Assembly: GCA_032622095.1 (NCBI GenBank)
Contig: CP136062.1
Coordinates: 225,446,578-225,510,577 of the forward strand
Length of the DNA: 64,000 nt
Source: Siphonodentalium dalli
Lineage: Eukaryota; Mollusca; Scaphopoda; Gadilida; Siphonodentaliidae
Direction: 5' to 3'
Below are positions 1-13,850 of this stretch, one piece after another. Under the pieces are notes generated by a model. The model was not told the origin of the DNA. It saw nothing but the letters and a program-made list of their open reading frames with translations, and made no database searches. Positions within the stretch are counted from its first letter, which is position 1; each line of letters begins with the position of its first letter. The position numbers and the translations under genes were made by a program.

Positions 1-2157
1 GCAGTTATGGAATAAGAATTTAAGTTTCTTATAAATATAGTTTCGATTTATAAAAATTAATGGTCATGACATAATTTTAGTCGCTTGAGTTCGATAGCAA
101 ATAGTTTAGGAAATAAAATTTCAATATGATGATTATAAAACATTAGATTTCGTGTTTGAAAAGGAACTATTTTGCGCGTCGGACTACATTACTCGAGGAG
201 AGAGACAAGCGTATGGATACGGCCTCTTTTCTGCGAATATCAGCCTGGCATAATTCCACCAAAACATCGTTCAGCAGCAGAAAAGAGCCCATTATTCTCA
301 TTACCCACCACCTCCCCATCCAACCTCCGATATTGCATTTCCCCTCATCCGTTGATCCAGGGACTTATCAGGGGGTTGGTGACGCGCTTGCATCGCTCAC
401 TATATACACCCTGCACCTCACCAGCATCTATCATATTTTCATAATGTCAACTTTTCCTTTTTGGGGCCAATTTTTTTTCATTTCGCCCAATTTGGGCGGT
501 AATCTGATGGCTGTTTTTCATCTGACGTGTTAGCCCAAACTACATTTCCAAGTAACGATGGTTTGTTGTTTATTTTGAGGAATCGTACCACATCAGATGA
601 ATTCAGCCCAAATATGTTAACAGTTGTCTTGTAAAACATTTGCAGTAGGTTAGCGTTATTTGTTTTTTGCGGATGTCATTTAACATGGGGAAAATAGACT
701 ACTACGTTTGAACGGCATGTGCATTTGTCGTTTTTTAATTATAACAACATGATAATCAATAACAGAGGCAGTCTCTGTCAAATAAAGTCCCTCTATTAAC
801 GATACTAATTGGGGAACTTTCTAAATTAAATTACGTGTAAACTAGCGTAAACGGATACCTGCTGCATTTTATAGAAGTTGCCGGAATCGGCCTACTCGCA
901 CCAGGGCTAACTCGCCCCAGTCGACGTGTGCCAACTCGGAATAAAAGGCCGGCTCGGAATAAAAGATGTATACGGGGTGTTATATGGCGTTTGGTCCGTT
1001 GAAACTTGGTGTATATGTCCGGGCTGGGACATGGAATACAATAACGTTTGAATTGTTTTAAAATTTTCAAATGTGTTGATTTTATTCAACTTTTTCGTTC
1101 TGAACACACTATACTCGTCATATCGATATCTAATATTACTTAGAAATTTCAGCTTTCCAGATTCATAATCGCTCCATTGACCGCGTACTCGGGCATTTTT
1201 TGCGGTAACGGTGCTGGTGTGCAGATCCGCCGGTACTCGGTACTGTGGTTGCATATATATGCACGTTCGTAGATCAGCAGGCTGTCTGGCAAAATACAGT
1301 AGTATCAAGTTTCGCTCTTTAAACTACACGCGATGCACATCGATCGTGATTGTATTCATGGCGTGAGAGGTCAGTCACGGAAGGGTGGTTCCTGGTTTTT
1401 ATGTGTCTATTATAACTCTTCAATGGTTGAATTCCAATTCTTTGAAAGCACGGCCTTGTGATATTGTTTTAATCTTCAAAGATTATTTTTGTGTTGGGAA
1501 CTTGTGATTGCAACTTATATTTTTGCCTTTATTTTTGCCCAGTTGTGGCAATTATACAGTTACAATTTCTTATCATGTATTCACAAACGACCCCACCCAC
1601 AAGTATGGCCCACGCGTTTTTATTAATCACATACACACGTACCCGTTCACATGTCGTATCAGTTTGCATATATAAGGTAGACCATTTTGAATTTAAATGG
1701 GACTCATGGAACCTCCAGTTATATAATAAAATCGGGAACGAATATCCACGAACCGTTCACAGTGTACATGTAATTTGCCGAATAGACATGATAGTTCATA
1801 TTTGGTATAGGAACTCGTGAAGAGAAATTGTTGCCTAACTTGACTCATTATTGTTTAGATTTAAAATGGCCGACCGCGCGACTTTGCAAATACATTTAAT
1901 CTGATTGAATATTGTGAAGTGAAAACCACCGACGTGTGTCGCGTTACTTTCTATCAGTTTATCACACACAGAAGAACAATAAGTTAAAACCACAAAACGT
2001 GTGCAACGAATAGTTCTATTTTGGTTGATTGAATTGTCTATGTTGTCATTTGCGCATCACTAAACTCTACGGGAAAGTTTGTTAGTATATTCCAAAATGG
2101 TATCTAATATCCCGAAATAGTTTCTTTATTCTGATATCAAATTATCATTAGTTCATG
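1..2157. other. No gene recognised
   Basis: AT-rich sequence with short scattered open frames, none showing a known domain, a signal peptide or a convincing exon flanked by good splice sites. No tandem array or clear terminal inverted repeat was seen. It lies upstream of the first repeat element and far from the LBP/BPI gene. Confidence 0.5.
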
Positions 2158-2557
2158 TTAACCCTTTACCCAACAAACCGGCCAAAACCGGCCAAATAAA
2201 GCTTCAACAGCCTAAAATATCTTCGGTCTGTCTCAATAGAACCATACAAATATGGATATCATTGGAACCGGCTCCTTGACCACATTGTGATAGTTACAGT
2301 TATGCCCTGTGCCAATGCATTCTCTTATATATGCGAGTCGACCATAGGTCGCCTCGCATATATAAGAGAATGTATTGGCCTAAAAAAAATCTTTTTTTAA
2401 CACTTTTTACCATTTTTTCTTACATTCTTTAACAATTTTATAATTTTTAATGTGTTAAGCCAATGCATTCTCTTATATATGCGAGGCGACCTATGGTCGA
2501 CTCGCATATATAAGAGAATGCATTGGCACAGGGCCCTCCTGTTGGGTAAAGGGTTAA
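2158..2557. mobile_element. TTAA-flanked MITE, family A (piggyBac-like)
   Basis: A 400-bp non-coding element bounded by TTAA on both sides. The ends are inverted copies (CCCTTTACCCAACA on the left, TGTTGGGTAAAGGG on the right). The interior holds two long palindromes built on the motif GCCAATGCATTCTCTTATA, separated by a T-rich spacer. A second copy of nearly the same length is at 51425-51828. TTAA target duplications are typical of piggyBac transposons, so a piggyBac-mobilised MITE is inferred. No transposase is present. Confidence 0.8.
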
Positions 2558-3945
2558 TAAGAGAGTTTGTGGCTTGTGATTTTCAGCACTTTATTACCTC
2601 CAGATATTCCTAGAACTATAAAATGGCTTGCCAGTACCGGTACAGGAACCACGGTACTAGCAAAGTATCGATACCGGTACCGGTATGTGTGGTGCCGGCG
2701 GTACTTTGAGAAGCCCGATTCCACCTAGATCATCATGTGATCGACCATACATGGGGTGTGATGACCTGGTTGAATTAAGAGCGGTTTGATGGATTACTTC
2801 TGTCTTCGAGCTAGATTATACTTATGCTATTTAATGGCATGTTTCTAACGTGGAGGAGTAGATATTCTTGAGACCCCACTACTCTTCAATTCACACCAAG
2901 TTCTCAGCTGTCATCTTCGGATATTAGAACCCATAGCCATAATATATGGTTTATTTTGAATATACTAGTATAATATAGTTATTTTCAGTAACTTTATATA
3001 CCAGTAGTGTGGATTACAATGCTTATATATATATGTGTATATGTATATTGATTCAACGGATTCAGTGGTTTTGTTCATTAGTCTATCAAATTTGCGGGGG
3101 AAACATGGCCACCAGCAGTACACCCTGCCAAATTTCAAATTTGAATCAATTGGCGCACCCTGCAGCCAGCATTTATTGGAGAACTGTTTCTAATGTGGAT
3201 ATTTTGGGTCACCACTAGATGGGAGCCATATGCTTTTCTCAAAATTTCCTTGTGAAAACATCACTGCCAGCGGTGATCTTGAGTTTTACTATTTTTATGG
3301 CTAAATAATTTGGTTGATCCTACAGACGACATACATTGTCCGATCGTCACCAGATTCCACAATGATCTTCTGGATAACCAGGATGAGAGTGATCTATTTT
3401 TTTTTCCGAATTTCGTTAAAAACATGACCACAGACCTGCACAGACAACAATTTTGTATCTTACTCTTTGTATGACTGAATTCTTTTCTTTAGCACCTCTA
3501 CAGACCACATCCCTCATCTGATAGTCACCAAACTTCTTATTGATCTTCGGGGTGACCACTAGATGGGAGCTATCACTTGATTTGAATTTCTTTGGAAAAC
3601 ATGGTCGCCAGCAGCATCTTCTATTTTGCTTTTTGTATACATGTATATCTCTTCGTGCGGATAGCCAGTATTACTTGGGTAGTTCAACTTTCCACATTCC
3701 TGTCATCATTTGAAATATAAAAAATTACCTGATACATGTAGTCCAATGAAAATTAACAAGCGTCCATAAATTAAATTTCCCTATGATCTTATTATTCCTC
3801 ACAATCACATGCACCCTTCGTCGTATCTAATTTTTAATGACCCCTATGGTAATATTGATATAGATACATTTGTCAAACATTTCTTTGTACAATATACAGG
3901 TATAAAGTTTGTAACTAAATCTAGAAATATATAATACTAGCAGGT
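2558..3945. repeat. Non-coding stretch with diverged duplicate blocks
   Basis: No gene recognised. Two diverged blocks, around 3090-3270 and 3530-3630, share phrases such as 'CACTAGATGGGAGC' and 'AAACATGG.C.CCAGCAG', with a related fragment near 48730. A short dyad of ACCGGTACCGGT type lies at about 2635-2705. The stretch looks like decayed interspersed repeat. Confidence 0.4.
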
Positions 3946-5680
3946 TAGCCCGCCACTGGCGGCGTTCGTCAGAAACATGACAATTTTTAATTTTTTTAAT
4001 TATTTTTTTTAGTTAATTTTTATAATTAATTTTTTAATTAAATTTTTTGTTTTTCAATGAGTTAATATTAATTTTTTTTTTATAACATGAGTTAATTGTG
4101 CATTTTTCCCGAGTTTGACCTTGAATTGATCATTTTCAAGGTCAAGGTCAGGTCGGGGTCACAATTTAACCCGTCCATGACATTTCCCGTAGGTAGCAAG
4201 TGTGAGCGCAATCGGTTCGAGTCTATAAAGGACACATGCACACATATATATAATTTGTGGGTACCCGTTTCGAGGTGAAAATCACCTAGGGCGGAAATCT
4301 GACGCGATCCGCGTTCATAGGAAGCCCTAAGTACGTAAGAATCACACAACACGCATATATATAATTTGTGGGTACCCGTTTCAAGGTGATAATCACCTAG
4401 GGCGGAAAAACTGACCCGATCCGCGTTCCTAGGAAGCACTGAGTACGTAAGAATCACACAACACGCTCATGTCTGTATAATGACGCACACGCCGAGACCC
4501 AGACGTAAGAATCACATTGCGAAAACTAATAAAAAATGTTGAGTTACGCCTCTTATATCAATACGTCGATGACTATAAAGAGCGTTAACCAGTTTCATCT
4601 CCCAATATGGAAGATATAAGGAGCGTTGGTGTGTTAACCCCCACGTTGCCATTTTTTGTGAATGGAAAGGGAGAAGCAGTGCTCTGACGTGGACGTGGAC
4701 GATCCCCGTGGGGTTTTACACTTATATACGAAATTTGAGCTCGATCCGACCAGCCGTTTTCGATTCTATGAAGTACCCACATATACATATACACTCATAT
4801 TTATATATACATATATACGGAAGTCTCAAAATATATAGTAGACTAGCAGATTAGCCCGCCACTGGCGGCATTTGTCAGAAACATGACTATATGAGCGTAT
4901 ATGAGCAAGGACACGGGCGCATGCAAAATTGGACCCGATTTGCAGATTAGCCCGCCACTGGCGAGATTCGACCCATGGATTTGGTCGATCTATTATTTTT
5001 TTGTTTTTCAAGGTAACCTCGTACAGGCACGCCGACAGCATGCTGATGTCCGAAATATCATTTGCGGGTACCCGTTTGAAGGTCAATGTCACGTCCTGAG
5101 TTGACCGTACATAACAAATTCCACGTTGCTGCTGATGCCCAAAATATCGCCGAAAGTCATTTGCGGATATCCGTTTCAAGTATTCCCCGTCCCGTGTTGA
5201 GCGCACCGATTGAGCTAACAAGGCAATCTCGACTCCACATCCCCACCTGGATAATTACTGACCACTCGATACGTCGCAGAATGCGGAGAACAGATAATTT
5301 CCGGAAAGCTTGCAAACAGCCGTATGCGAAAACACAAGACAATAAAGAGCGTTATTCGGTTAACAAAACCAAATATGGAAAATTAGCTCGCAAATAGCCG
5401 TATACTAGGCGAACCCCAAGGCAATAAAGATCGTTATTCGGTTAACAAAACCAAATATGGAAAATTAAGGAGCGTTATTGCGTTAACCAGGGGAAGACGC
5501 AATAACCAGGGGAAGGGAGAATGGGTGCTCGGACCTTCTGAAAAGCGGTCCGATGACACTGTCCGTGGCTTTTTACCTTTAGATAGGAAGTTTGGGCTCA
5601 ATCGGTCCAACCGTTTTCGAGTCTATAAAACATATACATGTATATATATATGCGGAAGTCTCAAAATATATAGTAGACTA
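3946..5680. repeat. Mosaic of short interspersed repeats
   Basis: The phrase TTAGCCCGCCACTGGCG recurs at about 3953, 4851 and 4946, probably marking the ends of related copies. A duplication of about 118 bp (roughly 4245-4465) repeats 'TTTGTGGGTACCCGTTTC' and the following GCGGAAA/GATCCGCGTTC block. A further local duplication (5340-5475) repeats 'AACAAAACCAAATATGGAAA'. Small open frames here are by-products of these repeats. The transposon class is unknown. Confidence 0.55.
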
Positions 5681-5683
5681 GCC

Positions 5684-6058
5684 GATGAGCCCGACGTTGT
5701 CCGGGCTACGTTGTCCGGGCTATTCAAAAACCAAATTTCAAGTCGATAGCTCTACCCGTTTTCGAGATCTGGTCTGCGCATGCGCGAAGCTTGCGTCGCA
5801 CGGGCTCGGCGACCCGATAAAATTCGTATCCGGGGCAAGATACATTCACATAGAAAATTTCAAGTCGATAGCTCCACCCGTTTCCGAGATCTCGTCTGCG
5901 CATGTCGCCAATACGACAACGTCCACCGCCTGGTCAAACTACACACACGTACCAAGTTTCGTCCCGATCGGTCGAGAATCGTAGATTTGTATAAATGACA
6001 AACATACATACAGACAGACAGACAAACAGAGGTCTTCAAAATATATATGAGACTAGCT
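5684..6058 (+). repeat. Interspersed repeat with CTAGC ends, short form
   Basis: It starts with GACTAGCCGATGAGCCCGAC and ends with a GACAGACAGA tract followed by TCTTCAAAATATATATGAG. Inside are copies of a ~120-bp unit containing TTTCAAGTCGATAGCTC and CGCATGCGC. A longer copy in the opposite orientation is at 45846-46520 and has more of the internal units. The class is not recognised. Confidence 0.6.
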
Positions 6059-6921
6059 GATGTACTCGACTTCGTTCGGGCTATTTAGGGATTTCTTTGT
6101 GATCGCCTTCCCCTGGGCAGTTCCCGGTATGTACAGCATCTGGACAAACTATTTTTCAATTGGTCCAGAAACATGCCTATATCAGCACGTTCGATGACAT
6201 GGTCGCACGTGAAATTGGACCCGTCCATATATTGCTCCCGGGATCGAAGTAGTCATACACACAAATTTTAGTCGGATCGGTCAAGGTCCAGAAACATGCC
6301 TATGAGCGAGGTCAGGTTGACACGTTAAATACCAAACCCGAGTCGGATCGGTCGAGCAGTGTGCGAGTCTATAACACACATACATACGTGCATTCATACA
6401 CACATACATACAGACAGATATTCCAAAATGTATAATCGATAGCTACAGGAATTCTATGATAAATAGTTCACGGGCGATCTGATGCATGCATCTTAGTTTT
6501 CTTGTTACATTCTGTGATAGGAGTTGGTGTCGCGCTTGTATCGCACACTATCTCATTTTCGGTTTTGTCGTCCACCTTTATGTATTTCAACTTTTGTATT
6601 TAACAGTCAGCATCACTTAATTAACTTCACTGAGTGTAGAGTAGAGTTAGGCGTTAACTGTATAAACTGGGTGGAGTGTGAAATGATTGCATTATTTTCC
6701 CCGAACACACATCCTGTTACATGCAGCATGTGTATAGTGAGTGTGTTGACTCGTGTTGTCGGGTCGTTTCCGGCTGAAGGCCGGGTAGGATGTTCGGACG
6801 TCAGTGTGCAAGTCCCTTCACCCTAGATCGACTAATGGACGATGTCGTCATTTAAAAGGGTTGATATCAGATCTTTTGCACACATTGTTCAGTGTTGAAT
6901 AATGCTTGATTGGGAGCACAT
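6059..6921. other. No gene; decayed repeat remnants
   Basis: A second degenerate 'CTAGCTGATG..CTCGACTTCG' start (6050-6080) and a GACAGATATTCCAAAATGTATA tail near 6410 indicate another decayed copy of the preceding repeat type. The remainder (6440-6920) contains no recognisable gene. Confidence 0.4.
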
Positions 6922-7640
6922 AATAACGGAATTGGTGGTGGCTATTCTCAAATCGACGATGAACGATACCCACTAGTGACTTTTCCCAGAAATTAACGAT
7001 TTTGATAAAGTGAGCCCTGCGGCTATGTCCTAAGTTATTAGCTCACACTGTAGGCGTTAAAATGACTACAGCATACCATATATGTACCTGATATGCAAGA
7101 AGTGTTGGTTCATTTGGATGTTCGTGCCATTTGGAGCCGAAACATTTATTTTTTGTTGAAAAATCGCTCTTTTTCAAAATAATTATATTTTTCGAACATT
7201 ATCATTCAAACGGATATAGCAATACTATTGAAATATTTAGTCCATATCGTGTAGTAGTTATCTGACAAGCATATGAAGAAAGAAGTTACCCCTCCCCCAA
7301 ACACGTTTTTGGTCGAAAAAAAATACATATTTTTAATAATGACATTACAAACATTTTCGAATTGATCTGAATGCGACCCAATATGAATCTTGTACTGAAT
7401 GTGATGTCCAGAGATGCCGTTTAATCGATTACAGATGTGTTCAGGCTTTCAGACCCCCAGTTACAACAACAACAATTATTTTATTGAAAACAGGTAATTT
7501 TGCATGCATTGACATCGATGTTAAGTACTAAAACATTTGTTATAAACAATACGTGACCAACTATATAATTCATATGGCCCAGTAGTTATCTGGACATCAC
7601 AAGTAGAAAGAATTTGACAGAAATTGTTAACGGTATTCAA
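6922..7640. repeat. Left arm of a 5.5-kb inverted-repeat structure
   Basis: This arm matches, as reverse complement, the sequence at about 11820-12390. Shared landmarks are the GAATTGGTGGTGGCTATTCT end, the GCTCCAAATGG/CCATTTGGAGC block, and the GTTACAACAACAACAATTAT block. It is non-coding and AT-rich. Together with the right arm it encloses the degenerate tandem units at 7830-10590, suggesting an old, large fold-back element. Confidence 0.75.
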
Positions 7641-7829
7641 GATATTGGAATTAGGTACCGCTCCCCCGGACGCGATTTGGTAGAAAAAACTATATATTTA
7701 TGATAACAAGACTGACCTTTCTAAATTATTCTAATGAGCATCTAATCATTATGCGTGTGATGAAAACCTGATCCGTAGACACCGCGAGCCTGGTTTTTAG
7801 ATGACCTCAGGTTTCCAATTAAACGCCCA

Positions 7830-10590
7830 GTTACAACAACAACAACACAATATTTTATTTATGACATGTAATTTTATATGAACACATATCGACTTTGAGC
7901 AACTGAAGTATTTGTTCTAAACGACACATAATATAGACTAACATAATCATACAGAACAAAATCATTTTGCTCCCCCGCCCTATTAGACGTCCTGAACACA
8001 CCACGAACTGAAAAAATATGATTTCAATATTAAGAATCATGTAATTATAAAGGACAGTTACATAAGGAAATATACAATGTTTATGGATGGGTTTGTTCCC
8101 GAAACAGTGTGGCACTTTGCTTGGCAAATATGAAGGGCGAATTTGCTATATTTTTCAAGAACACTCAAGAACCCAATTTAAAGACTCCAACGCAATACGA
8201 AATTCAGCTATATGATCTCTAATTCTCTATAATAACCGAGAGTGTGACGGGAATATAGTTCTATCAGAGAATACATAATGTGTATGGATGGGTTGTGCAT
8301 GTGTCGCTTTACACATAGTGGTTGATAAATAAGAAAGACGAATTTGCTGTTTTAGGCCCCCCTACACAATTGAAGTGTTAAAGTTGAACAACTTACGAAC
8401 TGAAATGATTGCTGTAATAAATATTAACTGAGAATGTGGGCAAAAAATAGTAATATCGGGGCGCATACATGGTGTTGATGGATGGGTTGGTTGTATCCCG
8501 AAAGCCTTTAGCACTTTACGAAAATCGGATGGCAAACTCCAAAGGCGAATATTTTTTGTTTTGTGGGACCCCTTTATATGCCCATTTAAACTCTTGAAAA
8601 CACCATTCGCCGAATATTCATGCTTTTGTTATTAAATCACAGTGTGAACGAAAGGTAGTGCTATCAGGGAATATACATGTTATATGGGTAATTTGGTTCC
8701 CAAAATCCTAGGGTACTTTACAAAAGGCGGCTGGCAAAAACCAAAGCTGAATATTTTCTTTGAGCACCCTACCCCATTTAAAGTCTTAAACACACTAATG
8801 GATGGACTTGTTCTCAATATTAACTGGGTATGGACAACTGGTATGTAATTCAGGAAATATACCTCTTCATTGCACGATGGGTGGTTGGCTGGCTTCCCAA
8901 TGTCTGGGACACTTTACAAAAAAGTGGCTAGCAAAGAGAAGGCGAAATCTCACTGTTTTGGGTACCCATAACCCTTCTAAACTCTTTAGCACACACTGAA
9001 CCGAATATATATGCTCTCGTGTATTATTTACAATTTGTATGGGTGTTTTGTTCTCGAAATCCTGGAACACTTTACAAAAGGCGGCTTGCAAATACGAAAT
9101 GTAATGTGTTAGGCCACACTACCCCATTTGCAGTCATGGGACACACAATGAACCGAAAGGATGTGCTCCCATTATTAACTGCGTGTGTAGAGAAATGGAC
9201 GCTATATAAAGTATAGTATACCAGGGTCTTGAATGTCTGGGCCACTTTACAAAAAGTTGTTGATGAAAGAGAAAGGCGAATACTCACTGTTTTTTTTGGG
9301 GGGGGGGGGACACCATTAACCCATTTAATATCTTGATCAGAGCATGAACTGAAGTTATATTCTCTCATACTTAGCTGAGTGTGTGATCGAAAGGTATCGC
9401 TATCATGGAATTATTAATTGATATATGGGTGATTTGGTTCCCCCGAAATCCTGGAACACTTTACAAAAAGCGGCTGGCAAACAAGAAGGCGAATTTTCTA
9501 TGTCTTGAGGACCCCACTATCCAACTTGAAGTCTTAACAAAATGATATGCTCTCAATGTTAACTGAAGTTGTGGGAAGATAGGATTATTTTCTGGCAATA
9601 CGAATCTGTTATGGATGAGATGGTTCCCGAAAGCCTATGGCACTTTACAACAAATGGTCAGCAAATGGAATGGCAAAATTTTACTCTCAGGGGACTCCAT
9701 CCCTATTTGAAGTCTTGAACACACCACTAGCTCAAGGCATAAGCTACCCATATTACCCGAGATTGTGGCCGAATGGCTGTTCTGTCAGAAAAGATGCAAT
9801 GGTCTCGCGAGCCCGCCGTTCGCGAGAACACCGTGGCACCTTACACAGAGCAGACGGCAAACGATGTAGGCGAATTTTAAGGGAACACTACCCCATGTAA
9901 ACCATTGAACCTACCACGAACTGAATGGATGTGCCCTCAGGGTCAAACGACGATCTGGACAAATGGCTATTCTATAAAGAAATACACAAGTTTTATAGAT
10001 GGGTTAATACCCGACAGTCAGGGACACTTTACAAAAAGTGACTGAAAAATAAATAATGCGAGTTTTCAATGTTTGTATTACCCCCTTCCCAATTTGAAGA
10101 CTAGAACACACCACGGACTGGAACGATATCATCATTGACTGCGTGTATGGTCAATGGCGAGTTAATTGTACATAGACGTAAACAATGTAAATAGATGGAT
10201 TTGGGTTCTGAAAGAATGAGCACTTAACGAAAAGTGACTGGAAATAAGTAAGGCAAAATTTTGAGGACCCCTACTTTATTTGAAGTCTTGGAAGACACCA
10301 CATGGTGAAATGATATGACCCCAATGTTAATTGAGGGCTTGACCAAAGGTTAGTTTTTATCAGAATATACATATGTGTTGGTTCCCGAAAGTCTGCATCA
10401 TGTGGCACTCCACAACAAGCGGCTGGCAAATGTTCACTGTTGTATGTACCCCTACCCTATTTGAAGTCTTCAACACACCATGTACTGAAGGGATTATGAA
10501 TTCAATATCAACATATATTGTGGCCGAAACTATGCGATATATAAGTATGTGGTAGTTCTATCCGGAGGTAAACAATTTATCTGGGAGAGA
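7830..10590. repeat. Degenerate ~190-bp tandem repeats (about 13 units)
   Basis: A landmark resembling CACTTTACAAAAAGTGGCTG recurs about every 160-220 bp, near 8111, 8310, 8512, 8710, 8909, 9067, 9241, 9460, 9640, 9838, 10026, 10212 and 10400. Each unit also carries 'CCCATTTGAAGTCTTGAACACACCA' type sequence (given here only as a pattern), 'GAACTGAA..GATATG' and 'ATGGATGGGTTGGTTCCCGAAA'-like phrases. Short open frames shift from unit to unit, so this is not a coding array. Divergence between units suggests great age. Confidence 0.75.
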
Positions 10591-11286
10591 GATTGTATGG
10601 GGAAAATTAGGATGTAATCCAGTTGGAACTGATTGGATACAATGATATACGCATAGTTTCGTTGGAGCTGATTGGACGCAATGCTACACATATAATGTTG
10701 TTTTCGTCATTGATACGCCCGTCGCCGTGAGATTGCAGACGATCTGGTGGTGGTAAATTTCGCGCTCAGCAGGGTTTCAATGCTTTTCACGAAGTTTTAA
10801 CAAATGGCAGCGTTATGGAAATCGCTTTGTTTTCGAGATAAATGTCTGAACCCCGTCAACTATTTTAATATTTTCGCGATGACTGAGTTGCTGTACATAA
10901 AAAGAGTATTTTTGATAAAATTACATTCATTATGGCGCATAGAAGTTCAGTCTTATGACCACTGTATTCCAAAAAGTAATAATATGCTTTTTCTATTTGC
11001 CACAATGACAGAGAGGGGACGTTTTAATGTGATTACTCAATTGGCCATAGTTCAAACTACTGCATTTCAATCTTAAAGGCGAATGGAGTACTTGTGCATT
11101 TATACGTCAGAGATGCTGGGTTTCCCAGCTGTCCAATTATTGTAATCTCTGTATACCATTATTGTTTTTTTGAGAATAAACTATTGATTGGTTGATTGAT
11201 ATGCGACACTTATTGTATGTAATAGCAAATAAAATGCGTTGTTGTTGTAATTTGGGGTCTGGAAGCCTGAACACGTCTTTAATCAC

Positions 11287-12390
11287 TTAAGCAATGTCCC
11301 CGGGCTCAATTGTCAGCAAAAGAATTATGTTGGGTCCCAGTATGATCAATTGGGAAATTTGGTAAAGTTCTGAACAAAAATATGTAATTTTTCGACCAAA
11401 AACGTGATTGGGGGAGGTGTAGCTAAATTCCATTATTTCGCAAATTATTTCGCAAACTTCTTTCTGCATATGCTTGGCAGATAACTGCATCACCATAAGA
11501 ATTAAATATTTAGGCATTATAACAATATCCATTTGAATGATAATGTTCGAAAAATAATATTTTTGTGAAAAAGTGCGATTTTTCAGCAAAAAATAAATGT
11601 TTTGGCTCCAAATGGAAGGAAAATCTAAATTAACCAACACTTTTTTTCATATCAGGTAGAGGTATGGTATGATGTAGTAATTTTAACCCCAACAATATGG
11701 GCAAATAGTCTAGGACATAGCCACAGGGCTCGCTTTACCAAAATCGTTAATTTCTGGAAAAAGTCACTGGAGGGTATCGCTCATCGTCGATTTGACAATA
11801 GCCACCACCTATTCCGTTGTTTTTCAATTTCTGTCAAATTCTTTCCACTTGTGATGTCCAGATAACTACTAAGCCATATGAGTTATATAGTTGGTCACGT
11901 GTTGTTTATAACAAAGGTTTTAGTACTTAACATCGATGTTAATGCATGCAAAATTACCTGTTATCAATAAAATAATTGTTGTTGTTGTAACTGGGGGTCT
12001 GAAAGCCTGAACACATCTGTAATCGATTAAACGGCATCTCTGGACAACACTTTCAGTACAAGATTCATAAATATTTCAATATTATTGCAATATACGTTTG
12101 AATGATAATGTTCGAAAAATATAATATTTTTGAAAAAGAGCGATTTTTCAACAAAAAATAAATGTTTCGGCTCCAAATGGCACGAAAATCCAAATTAACC
12201 AACACTTCTTGCATATCAGGTACAGATATGGTATGCTGTAGTCATTTTAACACCAACAATGTGGGCAAATAACTTAGGACATAGCCGCAGGGCTCACTTT
12301 ACCAAAATCGTTAATTTCTGGGAAAAGTCACTAGTGGGTATCATCGTTCATCGTCAATTTGAGAATAGCCACCACCAATTCCGTTATTTT
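11287..12390. repeat. Right arm of the inverted-repeat structure, itself duplicated
   Basis: Two direct copies, roughly 11287-11818 and 11990-12390, both complementary to the left arm (6922-7440). Each contains 'TTAACCAACACTT', 'CATATCAGGTA', 'ACATAGCC.CAGGGCTC' and 'AAAATCGTTAATTTCTGG'. The linker 11820-11990 is complementary to 7450-7640. A phrase GTTGAATAATGCTTGA flanks the structure in direct orientation at about 6893 and 12520. Confidence 0.7.
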
Positions 12391-12576
12391 TCACTATCAT
12401 TTTCGTAAAGAGTATATATTTCTCCTTTTAAAAAAGTTTGTTTTAACTTGTTCTACCGTGGGTAGGGGTATCTCGAAAACTAGAGCTCTTTTTCGATTTG
12501 GCCGCTGCACTAATTGTTCAGTGTTGAATAATGCTTGAATGGGAGCACATATTATAAACTCTTCTTACGACACTAA

Positions 12577-13253
12577 GGGTGCATTTACATTGCTATAGAA
12601 ATGTATACAGATCTGTATGAAGTCACGTGTCGCGCATTACTGTGATCACAATATGATTACTAATAGTGAACGCGCGCTAATCAGTACTCTGGTAATTGAC
12701 AATTCACTGCGAGTCGTGTCAGTTTAGGCCAGACATAAAAATGTATCAACTATCAGCAGATAACAGCGATTTGGTATGTGCCGCATGTATTTAAAGTGTA
12801 TAAAAATAAATATGATGATGATGACTGGCCATGGGGAGGGACCAGGAAACAATCTTTCCAACATTACCCCCCCCCCCCCCCCCAAATAAAATGTTTGAAA
12901 ATCAAACTACAAGATCATTTTCAATCTATTGTTGGTTTGGAAATTACAACTAATGTTGTGTCAGGTATGAAATATCCAACCATTGAACAAGTTGCCACGT
13001 CCCTATCCGTGTTCAATATTCGAAATACACGGGTTGAAATGACAACGAAAACATTCGCCAAGCCCGAGTAACAATTAATCAAAACTGATTTGCCTGTCGC
13101 AATGCTTCGGCGTTGACCGTGACTTATAGCGGACACGATTTTTGCTCACACGAACTAATACCGTTTTCTTTCTGTGTGCATTTCTATATCAACCCGTTTA
13201 CACTAGTCTGCGTGTAGATCTGTGTACATTTCTATAGCAATGTAAATGCACCC
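12577..13253. mobile_element. PIF/Harbinger-like MITE
   Basis: Terminal inverted repeats of about 29 bp (GGGTGCATTTACATTGCTAT on the left, the complement at 13225-13253) are flanked on both sides by the trinucleotide TAA (12574-12576 and 13254-13256). A 3-bp TWA duplication and GG-starting ends fit PIF/Harbinger transposons. The interior contains a poly-C run and a 97-codon open frame from 12778 with no recognised domain. No transposase is visible. Confidence 0.65.
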
Positions 13254-13729
13254 TAATAATGACTTTATGGTCGCCCTGTGCGTTAAATTCCGAGTGTTTG
13301 TTCCTGGAATTATTATGACACGTTCAGGTCATTGTTCATTTAAATGCAGTTTCACAACAAGGGGGTTCCCCTCTCCAACTCTATTGGTATTACAGTAAGT
13401 AGAGCTTTCAATCAAGGCTGAATGGTTTTGAAAAGACTCCCGTTATAGTGTCTTTGTTACATTACTTCCTAGTAGGATCTCATGTTGTGATTTTTAGAAA
13501 ACCAATCATTTAATTTGGATCAGACTGTATCGTCTGCAAATATAAACCAGAGACTGCAAACAACTCGAATCACTCGGATTTTTTCACAACAAAAACGACG
13601 ATATAGACATAGGTTTTGAGATACAGAAAACACACAGGTTTTATATTGTGTGAGAATATTAGGATTTGTTCGTTACAGGACACTGTTACGTATAATACTT
13701 GAAGACCTGGAATACTTGTATAATATAGA

Positions 13730-13850
13730 ATGGAACGTTCACTGTTTTTCCTAGTTGTACTTGGGATAATGAGTTTTGGTGGAACAATGGGCTCGAGCAC
13801 CAAAAATGATTTTTTGGTGTATCAGGTACACACAGGGGTTTTCAAACAAG
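13730..13850 (+). CDS. LBP/BPI gene exon 1: start codon and signal peptide
   Basis: The ATG at 13730 opens MERSLFFLVVLGIMSFGG, a charged n-region followed by a hydrophobic core typical of a cleavable secretory signal; cleavage probably falls near the Gly/Ser residues 18-23. The mature start contains DFLVYQVHTGVFKQ, in the place where BPI has its first strand and helix. The donor is CAAG|GTGAGT, ending in phase 1. The first intron is about 7.2 kb because a 56-bp satellite occupies most of it. No TATA box or transcription start could be assigned. Confidence 0.75.
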
